Shown here in pieces: positions 1 through 13,020 of a stretch of 64,000 nt of DNA. Every line of letters begins with the position of its first letter. The first letter of the stretch is position 1. The stretch is from the NCBI GenBank assembly GCA_013396635.1, contig WBMW01005037.1, positions 648,665 through 712,664 of the forward strand. The letters are read 5' to 3'. A program made the position numbers and the translations under genes. The notes beneath the pieces are model-generated. The model did no database searches and was not told the DNA's origin. It saw only the letters and a program-made list of their open reading frames with translations. This stretch comes from Penelope pileata (Eukaryota; Chordata; Aves; Galliformes; Cracidae).

Positions 1-397
1 TCATTGGTATTGCCCAGGAACAAAACGTATTCTCTTAGTATTGTAAAGCAAAAAACAGGAAGAGATTGTGACCCCAAGGCTCAACATAAAAGATACTAAA
101 TGAAGACTTTGGTTCACCTGATGGGAGGAAAAACAAGAACCTTTTCGCTGACGGGAAGGATAATGAAAGGAAGGAGGAGAAATTGAAGCTTTTGACGAAA
201 AAACAATATGCTCTATTTTTCTTAGGACAGCAGGATGTTAGAGGAAGCTGAAACAAGCCCTTCTTTTTTATCTCCAGGGGAAGAAAAGATACAAGAATGT
301 TCCCTAGTCCTTACAGAATGCCCTGTTTTACTGAGGATCTTGATGGACTGGTGAGCTGAGGTGTTGGAAGATCTTTTATTTTCAACAGTAAAAACAA
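1..397. other. Non-coding stretch, nothing recognised
   Basis: This is AT-rich sequence leading into the first CR1 fragment. Two short minus-strand open frames cross it, but they have no recognisable domain, no good splice context and ordinary composition. I see no gene, RNA or repeat that I can name. Confidence 0.6.
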
Positions 398-552
398 AGG
401 GTGCTGGAACAGGGACACTGGCGCAAGCTCCCCAGGGCAATGGTCATGGCCCCAAGATGCTGGACTTCAAGGAGCATTTGGATAACACCAGGAGTTGGGC
501 TTGATAATCCTGTGTGTCCCTTCCAACTCTGGATATTCAGTGGTTCTATGAA
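398..552 (+). mobile_element. CR1 LINE, 5'-truncated 3' tail
   Basis: The stretch reads like the 3' end of avian CR1 in sense orientation. It contains a degraded form of the 'ctggaacagg...gcccagggaggctgtgg' segment, then 'cttcaaggagcatttggata', then the terminal 'gtcccttccaactc' and a decayed 'ggttctatg' tail that corresponds to the ATTCTATG-type terminal repeat. CR1 is the dominant LINE of birds and usually inserts as short copies lacking the 5' part, which is what is seen here. The open frame crossing it (about 401-592) is not a gene. The copy is diverged, so the exact subfamily is not called. Its ends are approximate. Confidence 0.85.
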
Positions 553-3514
553 AAAGCATTTTAAATGGATGGAGGCAGATAGACTATGGTAATATTCACT
601 TATAAAAAAGAAAGCTGTTGGCTTTTAAATTTTCCAGGTTTTGTGGAAGATCTTAAACTGCCATGTATTACATAGGAAATATATTTAATTTTTGGAAATA
701 TTTACTACTCAAACAAATTAGCAGAGTTTTCTGTAAACAGGATGAACAGCAAATGTTGCTTTGGCAAGATTTGAGAGGAAAATTGTCCAGAAGCAACTTT
801 TTATCATATGTAAAGAGTATAGCTAGATGTCTCATACAGCACTTACTGTTTGCTGTTTGTTTAGCCATTTTGCACCTTAAGAGAAATTATGAAATAGTTT
901 TTTGTCCTCACTTTTTGATCCTTACTCTATGGTCCTACTATATACTCTTTCTGTATGGTCACTGAGACACCACTCCTTTTACTGATTTTTATGTCATGCC
1001 ATTTCTTGTAATTTTTTTTAAAAAAAGTACTATAACAAATACAAATTGGTTTTGGATGTTTCTTGGATATTTCTCATACTATTCTTTAGTTGTTAGAGCA
1101 GCTAAAAAAAAAGTGGTATTCCAAAAGTGTTCACTTGAAGCAATATTCTGTCGGCAAAATTGTCAGGAGCAACTTCTTCAGAGACAGAGGCAAGTAAGAA
1201 ATCATGAAGTTTTCTCTCAAAGCTTGTTTCTTCCAAGTCCATTAAATGAGAGGTTAATTGTATTAGTTACCTCCTCTGTGGGCAAAATCTCCTACAAAAA
1301 TCTCCGTTGCCTCTTTTTTTTTTTCGGCCAGCATACAGCATTTGCATTTTCAAGCAGGTGAGCCTTTTTAATGTGCAATGCAGGTGATGCTGTAACTGTC
1401 CGACATTCTTGTAGATTCCACAGCAAATGTACTCTTTAGTACACAGTGATTGAATTTGAAGAGAGCAGCTGTCTAGAATCAGAAAACTACACCATTTCTA
1501 AATGAAGCATAATGATAGGACATTTCAAGAGCATACTTGAGGACATACATATAATAATTAATATCAGAGTTTTGAAAAATCTATGTCAGAAGTTCTGAAA
1601 TAGTGTACACACTATAGAAAACAGAATTTTTGAACCTAACAGAGTTAATTTATATATTTCCATGTATGGAATGATAATTAGAGTTATGGATTCTTTTTCC
1701 TACGAATTTTGCTTCATATATTAGTTTCCAAATTATATTTATATTTAAACATATTCTTAATAAAAATTTACTATCATAGAAGTCCAAATTTTATTTTTAA
1801 AAATGAGATTTATGTTTGATGATACAGTTTATCAAATAGCAAGCACAATTAAAGATATACTAGAAGAAAATAACTGAAAAAACCTCAAAACATAATTGAT
1901 CAACTCAGTGGAACAACTTTGGTGTTTTAATTCAGGTATTTTGCTTTTCTAATTGCATAGACAAGAATGCTGGTATGGAAAATCTGCTGCAACCATTAGA
2001 GAACAGAGATGCCAGGGATGGCAAGGATGTAAAATCATGTCAGTCCAACAGTATTTGCAGTGGTTTAGCTGTATCTGAGTGTGAAAAATATACCTCAGCT
2101 TCCCTTTTGCTGTCATCCATGGCTGCGTTTTGAAACACTTGGAAGGATTTGCTGTGAAAACGGCAAGGCTGTTCTTACTGATTGAAAGCACCTGGGAAAT
2201 GCAAAGGGCTCACAAAGACTGAGAGGTCTGGGAAGCTAAGCTCAGATGAAACTTTGAACACTTTCATCAGACTTCTGAACAAATGTGAAGAAAAGAAATC
2301 AGATGAGCCTTTTTTTTTCTTTTTCTTTTCCCAATCATCTTACTTTTCTGGAAAAGTCTAGGGGTGAAGTCACATGTACCTTCTATTGTCTTTAACAGAA
2401 CTTCCATGACATTTTCTACAATGAAGGTGGATGTTGAGTCTGTCCTAGAGATGGCACTGTTGCATTTCTGTAATTACTGTTAGTTTGGTAATGGAAAAGT
2501 CCTAATTGGAGAGAAAAAAGAAAATTAAACCATGCATCAAGTGTTACGTTACAGTGTTGAAGTTGCTCCTGAAGATCAAAATCCCCTCACCTTTCATCCT
2601 GTCAAACTCAGATAACTTTGTTGATCTACTTAAACTAAGAAAAAAAGAAAGGATTATATTTGACTCTGTAACAAAGCATTTTGCTTTGAAAATGAATTTC
2701 TTCAAATAATTACTGTAATTTCTATGTGAAAGAAAAAACTTAGAAAGATACTGAAGCTGTAGTTACATTTGTTCTACTTCTTTAGACATAACATTTTATT
2801 TTTATGCATGTGTGGGAGTGGGCATATAAGTGTTACATTCTGGGAGTAATACAGACTGAGCACACTAAGTCTGAGACATTGAGGAACACCAGGAGCTTAA
2901 GCTTCCCACCTTGGTGGTGTCATTTAGTAGCTGACAGAACAAGATGTAAAGCACTAGAGAATCAAACCTTATAACTTCAGGTTTAAAAACCCAGAAATCC
3001 CAGATTTAACAGTTTAGATTCTTGTTTTGGGAGTGTTCCAAAGTGGAAAACTTCTCCTTTTGGCAGTAAACTTCTACTTAGCTGGTTACAAAGCAAAGTG
3101 TTGTGTCTGGCTGCTCATGTGATATCTGGGTGTTCCCATAGCATGCGTTGGTATGCAGGTAGCACACAGGAGCATCTGTATTAGGAAGCTTTCTTCTCTT
3201 TCCTTCATATATATAGATCAATGAGTACAATGCTTGCATTTTGTGAGATTTTATAGTTGAAGTTGCATAATTAATTGTGTGAGATGTTGCAGCTGAAAAG
3301 ACATTATCTGTACAGACTAAGACAGATGAATTGCTTCAAGGTATTCTGTCCCCTCTAACCTACATGCTCCCTATTTCCCTTAATGCTGTAGGCTGTTAAG
3401 TGAAAATACAAAAATCTTGTTAGTTTCAGGAAGAAAAATTCAATATTGCATCTGTCAAGTTATGCATTTCTATAGCAACTATTGCTTGGCAGTGTGGCCA
3501 AAGAATTCCCTTTA
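553..3514. other. AT-rich non-coding stretch
   Basis: No gene recognised over about 3 kb. Local features are an 11-base T run at 1314-1324, a 25-base pyrimidine tract at 2308-2332, and generally AT-rich unique-looking sequence. Open frames such as 663-965 and 996-1361 are rich in F, L, I and K, as expected for AT-rich DNA read by chance, and have no family resemblance I can identify. Confidence 0.6.
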
Positions 3515-3560
3515 TTATATGTATATATATATAAACACACACACATATATATAAACAAAC
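3515..3560. repeat. Compound TA/CA microsatellite
   Basis: Alternating TA steps, a short run of CA, a second TA block and a short AAAC-like tail lie back to back. This is a typical compound microsatellite and is probably length-variable between individuals. The minus-strand frame across it gives a Y/I/V-rich peptide that reflects only the repeat. Confidence 0.85.
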
Positions 3561-5116
3561 AGAACAATATGAGGAAAATCTATTACTAAAAAAATAACCA
3601 ATTCCAGATAGAAAGGTCAAAATTGCTCCTGGGTTTTCAACATCAGATACACATGCCTTTGGGCATTCCAGCAATCCACTGAAGTGCTCAAACTGCTTAT
3701 TTTTATACTGCCCACAGGCTACTACTTGAAGAACAATATTTTTTCAGTCTTATAAAGAATGAGTTAAATCCAATGGGCTGTAATGACCACGTATTTTTTC
3801 CCTCTCAATGTTTCAGAGATTCTCAATTGTATTGAAAACAGAGCGTTCATTAAAATCTGATAAGGTAACCTGTGAATGTAAAGTTTTGGGAAATAACTTT
3901 CCGAGAACCTCTCATGGCTAAAGCCCTGATTGTGTGGACACGGTGTAAACCATTCTAGCTTCGTGGCACAAACTATTGACTGTGAGCCCCAGTACTTCAT
4001 CTGTCATCAATACCGTTTCCATGGAATTTCACATGATACAAACTCAAGTCAGTGGAGAATACCAGGGCTGTATCGTAGAAGCAGCGCAAATGAAAAACAA
4101 CAGGGAAAGCTCTCAGAAGATTTTCAGTTTGAGCTTCGAATCAGTGCACACCCAGTCAGAAAAGCACGATGCCACGACAGGTTATTCAGTATCTCTATCC
4201 TCATCTGCATCCAGGAAGAAATCCCTAAGAACATAGAATACAAAGCGCAAGCCCTGCCGGCTCATGCTAATGATTTGTCCTGCTGCTCATTCCAGTGATC
4301 TTGGAATAAGAAGGGAGAGGTCAAGACTGGTGCTCTATATTTGAACTGAAAGTAGATTCGTAGCTGAGCTAATGATGGTTTGCTATAAGATGCTGTATGC
4401 AGTTAATGCTATCTTGTGCAAGGCAACCTGATGTCTTGCCTGATTTCAGTAGGGCTATGAACATACATATACCTTGCAGAATACCGCAGTGTAGCTACAA
4501 CAGCAGTACAGTTAAGTAGGCACGGTGTCACCAACAGGCTAATCTGTCTTATTGAAGTTGACATCAAGTGCCATGCTCCTGGTATTTGAGCTAATTTGGA
4601 GAACTGTAAGACAGAAATGCTTTGTGCAGCATAAACAAATCCTACATTTCACAGTTCCGTGTCATTTTGGAACCAGGAATCCAGAGAAACATGAGTGTTA
4701 GCTTCAGTTTTCATGTTAAACATTGACATGCATTTGATCACCAATCTAAATAGTGTTCAGATATACAGTGCACTGACATAACCTCCTTGCAGTCATGCCA
4801 ACCTCTCGGTTGAGTGCAGGTGTAGCGTAGACTGGGAAAGGCAAAGCCACTCATTTCTAGGGTAAGTAACTGTAAAATGGGAATCAAAATCCCATGTACT
4901 TCATGTACTCAGCACACCTGGCAGTTCTATTCATATCTAAAAACTGACAATGAAGACAAAATTCTCAAATAGCTAAGATCAGGGATGAAATGTTGGACAT
5001 TACACTGAAAGTAGTTTATAAGCAGTCTACAAATGCAGTCTGACAGTGTTTCAGTAGCAAATACTTTGGCCTAGATTTTCAGCCGTGCTCAACACTGTAT
5101 AAACCCAGTGACATGC
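3561..5116. other. Non-coding stretch with a dual-frame open segment
   Basis: No recognised gene. Between about 3930 and 4298 two overlapping plus-strand frames stay open together (122 and 86 codons), and CpG is locally more frequent than around it. Neither frame begins with ATG (both begin at TTG), neither resembles a family I know, and no clear acceptor or donor pair frames them. I treat it as unproven. The rest is ordinary AT-rich sequence. Confidence 0.5.
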
Positions 5117-5152
5117 TATGCTAAAATTGATATTTGTATCAATTTTAGCATA
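5117..5152. repeat. Perfect inverted repeat, 16-bp arms, 4-nt loop
   Basis: The left arm TATGCTAAAATTGATA (5117-5132) is the exact reverse complement of the right arm (5137-5152), separated by TTTG. Pairing stops immediately outside the arms. It could extrude as a cruciform or fold as an RNA hairpin. It is too short for a typical microRNA precursor and is AT-rich. It may be a local foldback mutation product or the remnant of a small terminal-inverted-repeat element. Confidence 0.95.
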
Positions 5153-8100
5153 TGATATCTCCTTCTCTAATAAATTATTTTTTTAGACCTAGAAACAGTG
5201 AAATCCAATTTAATTAAGAACAAGTTCAGAACTCCCTAACTTCATGATAAGAAACCCCATTACAAATAGACAGAAAAGAACCCGCAAACCCATGAAACAG
5301 CACACAAGTTGTACTCTTAAAAGATGTTTCCTTGAAGAACGACTTTGTCTATAACACTGTGCAAATGCTCAACATCTGGATCCATATATATTGCCATGAA
5401 GATTCATCATGCTCTCTTGAAATGTCGCTGTAAGAAACTGCAGTTGTACGAGTTGTCTGGTATGAGATACTGCTACAAATAAATCTGACAACCAAACAGC
5501 TACAGCAGAATGGATTGCATTTGATAGAGTGTCAGCTTGCTCAGTAATCTGTGGTCTTTTATGGTGGAAATGAACGGAAGAACAATTTTTGGGAAACATT
5601 GAGAGGGTTCATGTAGTCAGTGCTGAGGTACAACTGTTTTAAAACACCCCAAGTATTTAGTATACTTTTAACTGCCTAGTCAAACAACAGGATCAATGAA
5701 TCCTAATAATGCTGAGGTCTAAGGTTTGAAAACAAATCTGATAGATCTGGGTGTTAGTTTGTGTCTCCTGAACTCTGTTTTAAAGACTGTTCTAGAGATG
5801 CAAAAAACCTCACTTAACTATGCAGAGTAATATGTAGTACTTTATTTGCAATAACTTTACAGGAATGGTGATTTGAAAATGTACTTTAAAATATTGTTTT
5901 GCAGACAGAACAGGGTTTGAAGCTACTGCCTTGCTCATGAGTAACAAAATGTTGAGCTGCATTTCAGAAATCCTCACTGCTGTCTGAACTGCTCTTGTTC
6001 ACAAACCCAGGCTGGCAGTGCTCTGTGAAGCTGTGCTTCCTTGTGACACTTGCAGTACTTTTGATTACAGCTAGCCAGAAAGGATAGCAATGTTGTGATT
6101 TCCATGCCTTCATTTTCAGTTAAGAGTGACAATGCTGATACATGTGGAATTAAAACAAAATACTCACGTAGGGGTGGTGTGAAATATGAAAGAATGCTTT
6201 TTCCTGAGATTCATGAGAGCTTAAACGTCTTTGGGCTCAGCTGTTACTGACCTTTGCCCATGAGCAAGGGCAGTTGTCCTCTATTTCTTCAGACTTTAGA
6301 TTGTATGATACTGGAAGCCTAACGTGTTTCTCATTAAAACCTTGACCTCAGCACAGCAAGGAAATAAACTTGGACTAATAATGCCACACTATAAATAAAT
6401 AATACTTAAATATTGACTATAATTAATGAATATAAATTAACTAGTCTGATTAAGCCCAGAAGTCTATTCCAGAATTGGTGACATAAGCAAATAAAAACAT
6501 TAAAATGTCTTAAAATACATTATGTAATCATTCATGATGCTTTGACTCAAAAAACAAACATTGCACATGTTCATCCATGTGAAGAAAATGTTATTCTGAT
6601 AGTAAAGGTATGAAATAGTCAGGTTATTGGAATATATTGTGTTTATGCAACACCTCTTAAACCATGATTATGTGCATTTGTTTCTGCTATTACTGTGAAT
6701 TATTTAAAAACATGTAAGATCAATACAAAATGTTTAAAGAAAGATCAAGGAAATTCAAACATCTGAACCACTCATAAAAAAACCTGGAAACATATGTATC
6801 CTCACAGAAGATTAAGCATTAAAATATAGTCTACAAAACCAATATAAATTCATAGTATAAGATTAAAAGTTTTGAGTATGCCTAATTCAAATGATATCAT
6901 CATTTACGTATTTTCTCCTTGTGTTCTGGCAGTCAAATATTAATTCAATATGTGCACATCTTCAAGACTTTTTAACAAGAAGAGGCAGAAAAATAATTCA
7001 AATGGTGGCATGTTTTGAATTTGTGTGTTTATCATAAGTGTGTGGAAAATGAAAATATATTTCTACTTTTGGGAAAAATGTAGGCCCAGATTTCTACTCA
7101 CTGAAATTAATTCTAGATAGACAATGATCTGGTCTGTGCTTTGCTTCACAAACAGAACCCTCTTGCACACAGTGCACTTCAAAAGCAAAATATAATATTC
7201 TTAAGTCCTAGAAAATAACACACCTATTTCGGAAGCAGAACATCAGTCACAAATACTGGCTATTTAACAAGCTGTCTTGAACACAAGCCTACGGAACTAC
7301 TTTGCGTCTTTTCTTCCCAAGAAAATGCACACTTTTCAGCGAACTGTACAAATCAGATGATTGAAAATATAGAGAGAATGGAAAAGTACAGTTCAATTTC
7401 ACAGCATTACGCATCTTTTTGTACTACAATATGCAAATAAAAAGGGACTGTAGTGAGTAAGATTTGCATCTTCACTGAAAAAAACATAACATCACTTTGC
7501 ACCCGTTCACCCCTCTGGAATCTTTGGAGTTCATTGCATACAAGCCAGGATGACATTTTTCCAGCTGCAAAACTGTGAAGACCAAGTTGTTTATTTGAGT
7601 TTCATGCATTAATTCCCCATTCTTTCCTCTCTACCACCACTAAAATTATTTGCTTACAAGGGCTTTGTCTCCACAGCAAGTAATTGGATGCAGAAGGAAA
7701 GCATCAGCAGAACGAAGCTGCCGGTGCTGAGGTTCATTTGTTGAAAATGTAGTTTGGGGTTTTACTCTGAACTGGATTTAGTCTGATCCCTTGAACTGAA
7801 ACCTTCTATCACACACATAGAACGAAGCTGTCTAAAGGAGCAAGTTCTGGTTTGAAGTTGGCATCCCCATTAATGGTTGGATGGCATGTGGTATGCTTCA
7901 GTAGCAGAGCTTCCAATTTATTTTTCTAGCTTAGACTTATCGAAACCATTCTGCAACTGAGCCAACACATGGCAAATGGAGACAATGGGGGAATTCATTT
8001 AAAAACTGCCCTGCTCTTCTGAACTGATAGCCTAATGGAGATGCGGCCCTAGTGTGAAATAGATCGTTTCTTGGGAGGCTGGGAAACAACAGAATATGTC

Positions 8101-9059
8101 TGAAATTACATGTTATATTGTCAGCTGTGGCCAGTTCAATGAAGCAACATACATAATGGAAATTTGAAACTACTGGGCTATATTCCAATTTTGGAAAGTG
8201 ACAAGAAAGAATATGCAAGATGAAAGTAATGTCTTGGCGTTAAAATGCTCATTCTTCTGGCAATGAATAGGAAATATTTGGTGATTGAACAGTGTTATAC
8301 TGTGAGCTTGAGACTAACATTTGGAAGCAAGCGAGAAGGAACTCTAAAATAAAATAAAACTGGAGAAGCATTTCTGAAAGGTGCTATGGATAAGTATTGC
8401 AGTACAACAATCAAGTGAAGTACGTCCTGATTTTATCTAATGAATTAGATATGTGAATGGCTTTGTACACATATATACACAAAGAGGGAGATTAATTTCT
8501 GTTTGTAGGATTCCTTACACATTCCACTCATTTGCCAATGTTAGAGTCAGCTTTATATCTTTTGCGCTGACCAAATTTTCCACTGTATAATAGAGCAGGA
8601 ATATGAAAGTCTCTGGAAACATTGAGATTGCACTGAACTACGACAATTGTTCCTGCTAACATCGCTATTTTCCAGTGCTGAGGCTTTCTACTAAGCAAGG
8701 AGTTAACATCTGCTGTCACAAGGTGATTCCAGAAGTGACAGTAAGTTGCAAACAGAAAAATGCTTGCATGCTTTTCCTGCATCATGTACAATGAAGAGAA
8801 TTTAAGGAATTCACTAAGTGCAGTGTTCAGTAAATGTATATTTTGAATCTGTGGCACACATCTGCATTTGTCCCTGGAGAAAGAATAAAATGACAGCATC
8901 TAGGTAAATACAAAGCAGAATCTAACACTCGCAGGATTCTTCCATCTCAGAAATCTGTATACTCATTGTAACCAATTAAGATTATATTTGTCCCACTGGG
9001 AAAAAATCATCTTTATTAAAAAGTTTTCTGACAGTTTGTGCTGTCATAAAATAATTCTT
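5153..9059. other. AT-rich non-coding stretch
   Basis: No gene recognised. The sequence between about 6380 and 7130 is especially AT-rich. Minus-strand frames at 7937-8218 and 8528-8899 (93 and 123 codons) are among the longer ones here, but show no recognisable motif, and the plus strand of the same DNA carries no known repeat signature. They may be chance frames or pieces of an old, unrecognised repeat. Confidence 0.55.
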
Positions 9060-9085
9060 GCTTCTCTCTCTTCCCCCCCCCCCCC
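9060..9085. repeat. Pyrimidine tract ending in C13
   Basis: A CT-rich run passes into thirteen consecutive C residues (9073-9085) and then directly into the N block. On the minus strand this is a G13 run that could form a quadruplex. The assembly breaks off inside the homopolymer, so its true length is unknown. Confidence 0.9.
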
Positions 9086-9120
9086 NNNNNNNNNNNNNNN
9101 NNNNNNNNNNNNNNNNNNNN
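9086..9120. other. Assembly gap (35 N)
   Basis: Thirty-five unresolved bases directly follow the C13 run. The position suggests sequencing or assembly failure at a GC-rich or homopolymeric repeat. The real gap size cannot be inferred. Confidence 0.99.
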
Positions 9121-11865
9121 ATAGAAAATATTTTTCTATTTAGGAAAAGGATCTAAAAGAAGATTTCCAACTTCAGGATGGCATGAGGTGGAGACTGCCT
9201 AATGCACTCTCTCCCATTTTTGCTTTTCATTTTGTAATCGACTGATGGTAAGGGGACACTACCAGTTTCCTGTGAAATGTTCAGATTTTCAGAGGTCAGT
9301 AAAGTCTTTACTGCTTTCCAGGTGTATACCTGGTACAGCATGTGAGGACGAGCGACTGCACAGAAGTAAAAGCCAAATTTGGACTGATATATGTCTTATT
9401 ATGTTCAGCTCATGGATGCAATACAATTAGATATCTAGATAAGATTATTAATTAAGAGAAGAGAGAAAGATCTGTTCATAGATCTATCGGAAAATAGTCT
9501 GTTATCCTGAGCCTAGGTATAACCACTCAAAATATCTACATAAAAATGCAATTAAACAGCCCTATCTCTGTAACTCAAACCTTTCTGGACTTGTCGTACC
9601 CCACCTACATGAAAGTGAAGGTCCCTGAAGTTGTTCACACACTCCTTCCCCAAAGATTGTTTTTCTGACATTATCTAAAAAGCTGATGGACATTTTTGAG
9701 CATATAAAATGTGCAAAAGAGAGCTTGCTGCTCTAAGGAAATAGTCGGGACAATATCCAAACCCGTAATTCATAACTATGTTTAATGGTCCAACTGCAGC
9801 CCCGAATCTATGATTTCCAAGGTAAAATTAGGCAGGACACACAAAATTGGTGTCTGTATGAGAAAATATGTGCTCCAGCTGCAGGTCCTCCATAGCATCC
9901 CTCTGAAATAGCCAAGATCAGAGGAGCTAACAAAAGCAATTAGTCCTAATGAAGAACCCCTCAAGTGCATGTTGAAGCATTATTGGCAGAGCGTATTAGA
10001 CTTCAGTTGCTAATGCTCTCAGCTCAACACCTCTCACAGGCTACAGATTATGAAGTGATTTGTTTTTCAGCTCAAGGTGTTAATAAGAGATGTGAAAATT
10101 CTGGGTTCACCAGATGATGCTGTTACCCTAAGTTTAATGGCCACTGGAGAGGAAAACTGACTCACTGATTTTAAGAACAAGTGTTCTAATGTGCCTGAGT
10201 GGTGAAAGATAAATATTTTGCACCTAGTTCTTCACAAGGATGAGAAATTACTGAGATTGGAAGTGATACACTATTAATTATAGGAATAAACAAATTTTTA
10301 AACATTGTTCAGAGGTTTTAAGATAGTATATTCCTCTGTGAAGGGCCAAATTCCTGAGTTACGAAGGGATTACTCCTCCCTTCTATTGTATCAGGGCTTT
10401 ATATGAAACCAGGGCTTTGTTCATGGTGTTGAACTTTCAGCTGAACATAGACAGTAGCTAACAAAAATAAAACATTGTTTAGGATATTTACAAATTATTG
10501 CCAAGAACACATGGGGCTGCTGTATCCCCAGAGGGCTTCCTGGCTGTGTCAAGAATACACAGGTACCTTGTCTTGGTTATGCAGCAGACTTGACCACACT
10601 GCAAGTAACATCTGTGAGGAACCTAAGACTAAATCATGTCTCCTCTGCCAGGATGGTATTTCTCTTTGGCACAGCTATTTTAAGAACAGCATGGAGAAAC
10701 ACCCCAGATACTCACACGGAAGAAAAAGAGGGATGTTCAGCTTCATCTGTTTGCTCCCAGAAGACATGGTTCAGTTGTCATTTCAAATCATATTTTAAAT
10801 GTGGGTGGGAGGATGTGTGAGATGGATGAAAGATAACTTACACTTAAACAAGACAATGACAAGCTTTTTTTTTTTATATAAAATGTATTCCTTTGTTGTT
10901 CCTACCAGTTCCACCTCCTTTTCTCTAAAGTTTCCACTTCCTTTCACATGTTAATGTTTCCTACAGCCTCAGGTAATGCACTCTGGCAAAATGCTATGCT
11001 AACCAGATCTAGGTTTTAAGACACACAGAACATAACAGTGTTTTCACACAGGAAAAGCAAATTCAGCAGGCAGCCCTTGACAATAAGTGGCATTAAGTAA
11101 CAGCTTCTGAAACTTTTCTGGAGAATAATAATAAAAAAAAAAGCTGTCTGACAATTCATTTCTCATAATATGGTAAGATTGATTCCCTTATAAAGCCTAT
11201 GAAATCGTATTCGCAGTGATATTCTTTGAAGTCTCTGTATAATTCACCGACTACCTTGTCATGCATTGTGCATGTGATGTTATATTTTGGTTACACTGAG
11301 AAGTATTAGATATCAAATTACTCTATATGATGCAGCCCAGATGTAAAAAAGTGCGTTGCTTGGGACTATATGATTCAGTGAGAAAATATAAATGGGAAAT
11401 TACTGGAGTTGAAATTTTATTGCAAAGTTATTTATCTTTGTTATTATTTTCTGAATCCTTTTGTGCTTATTGTTTGATGCAACAGATAGAGCAAGTCTTA
11501 CTTATGCTTTAAGCTGAGGATTATAAAGGCAGAAGTAGTCACAGCATAGCAAAAGAAGTGATAAACGTGCTCAAAGTTAGTGTCTATTCCCCTAATGTCT
11601 AAAATTTTAATTTCGATCTCCGTGTATATACATATGTGAGTGCACGCACAGACATGCATCCATTCAGTCTGATGAAAGTTTTAGAATTACACTGAGGATG
11701 AATAACATTGTTTTAAGAGAGAAAGATGTGACTACCTGACTTTAAAGAAAAGGGCGGATCTTTTGATTGTGAGAAGTTGTTACACACATGCCCTGCCTGT
11801 CCATAGATGTCATGCTTATAAATATAAATATTCATAAGGAAAGCATACCTATCCACAGAGGCAAT
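9121..11865. other. Non-coding stretch, nothing recognised
   Basis: No gene or nameable repeat. Overlapping plus-strand frames at 10475-10820 (107 and 76 codons) have a mixed composition but no motif I recognise, and I do not call them. Confidence 0.55.
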
Positions 11866-11976
11866 TAAATATATATATTTGTAAATATATATACATATAT
11901 TTTAAAAAATATACATATATATGCATATATACAAATATATATATGTAAATATATATATTTATATATATATAAAATA
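11866..11976. repeat. AT-rich alternating (TA)n block
   Basis: About 110 bases of nearly pure A and T, dominated by TA steps with interruptions such as TGCA and runs of A or T. It is an imperfect (TA)n microsatellite with many nested palindromes, prone to slippage and cruciform formation. The minus-strand frame with a Y-I-Y-I pattern over it is a product of the repeat. Confidence 0.9.
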
Positions 11977-12798
11977 TCTTCTGTGAAGCACAAAGTATGC
12001 TCTCAGTTTCCATTATTTTAGTGGAAGTCCATCTTAGGATTTCAGTCAAGGTGCATCCCTGTGCACATTTTAGTTTGCCAAATTCATTTCATGTTTCTGT
12101 ATGTAATTACTCTAATTAGAGCACTAATGTTTCAAAATTTCACAAATGGGCTTCTATTTGCACTCTGAATGTAACTACTGATGGTCACAACTCAACTTGT
12201 GAATCAGTCATGTCCTGGCACTGTATGACCAAGTGTGCAACTAGATGCATGTTGATTTTAATTTTGGCTTGCCCCGGCTTTGGTTTCTGACCATTTGAAC
12301 TTCCGAACTGTCTTTTTGTAAGGCTCAGACAAATGACTTGCAGCAAGCTTGAAGAGAAGATGTCATGAGAGGAATATGTACAGTTTGCAGTGAGAAAAGA
12401 ATGAGGCACCAGCTGACTGCAGTATGCTACCATAAAATATCTTTGCACCACTTATTTGTCTTTTGTAGAGGTTCCCAGCATGTTATCGATTCCTCTGGAA
12501 GGAGATGGAAAGGAAAAGGACATTCATATTTAAATATTGTAATCTGCAGCTGGATTTCACTATTGCATAAGAGTAAAGGGAATTAGGGATCTACAAAGGA
12601 GACTTCAGCACGATATAAATCTCCAAAGGCTTGCCCTTTGCTCCAGCTATTTCCCCAGTCAAAGCTGAGCTGAAAATAACTCATGCTGGTTTAAAAGCAT
12701 CTTCAACAAATATGAGAAAATGAATTAAAAACAGGACAGGGAGAATCCCATACGATGCAGACAGCTGAGTTCTTTGCATTATTTCTTATTCTCAATAG
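11977..12798. other. Non-coding stretch before exon-like block
   Basis: No gene recognised. It ends with the acceptor-like sequence TTATTTCTTATTCTCAATAG, whose AG is at 12797-12798. Confidence 0.5.
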
Positions 12799-13020
12799 TC
12801 TGAAAGGGTTATAAGAATGCTAATTTCTGTGAAGCCTCATCATGGCAACCCACAGGTTTATGTGGCTTTAACAGAACCTTCTGTAGCTCGTATGAAGAAA
12901 AAAAATAAAGATTCCATGAAGCACACAGATGCTTATATACAGAATAGCCACAGAAAAAAAATATATTTAAATTTGTCCCATGCTAGAAAGTGGAAAATAT
13001 CCTGGGAAACCCAGAATCTG
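12799..13020 (+). other. Exon-like open block between splice-like sites (unproven)
   Basis: A 222-base block lies between an acceptor-like pyrimidine-rich AG (12797-12798) and a strong donor-like CTG|GTAAGTATG (GT at 13021). One frame is open for all 74 codons, from SERVIRM to TQNL, so the block would be phase 0 at both ends. The predicted peptide is rich in K, S and H and resembles no domain I recognise. It could be a lineage-specific exon, a non-coding RNA exon, or chance: GTAAGT sites recur several times in this window. I do not assign a product. Confidence 0.15.

Noticed and set aside
401..592. 63-codon plus-strand frame
   Set aside because: It lies in a CR1 3' tail, which is non-coding.
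8528..8899. 123-codon minus-strand frame, longest in the window
   Set aside because: No domain recognised and no splice or promoter context; about the length expected by chance in 64 kb of such DNA.
11849..12049. Minus-strand frame with repeated Y-I-Y-I pattern
   Set aside because: It is translated from the (TA)n microsatellite and is not a protein.
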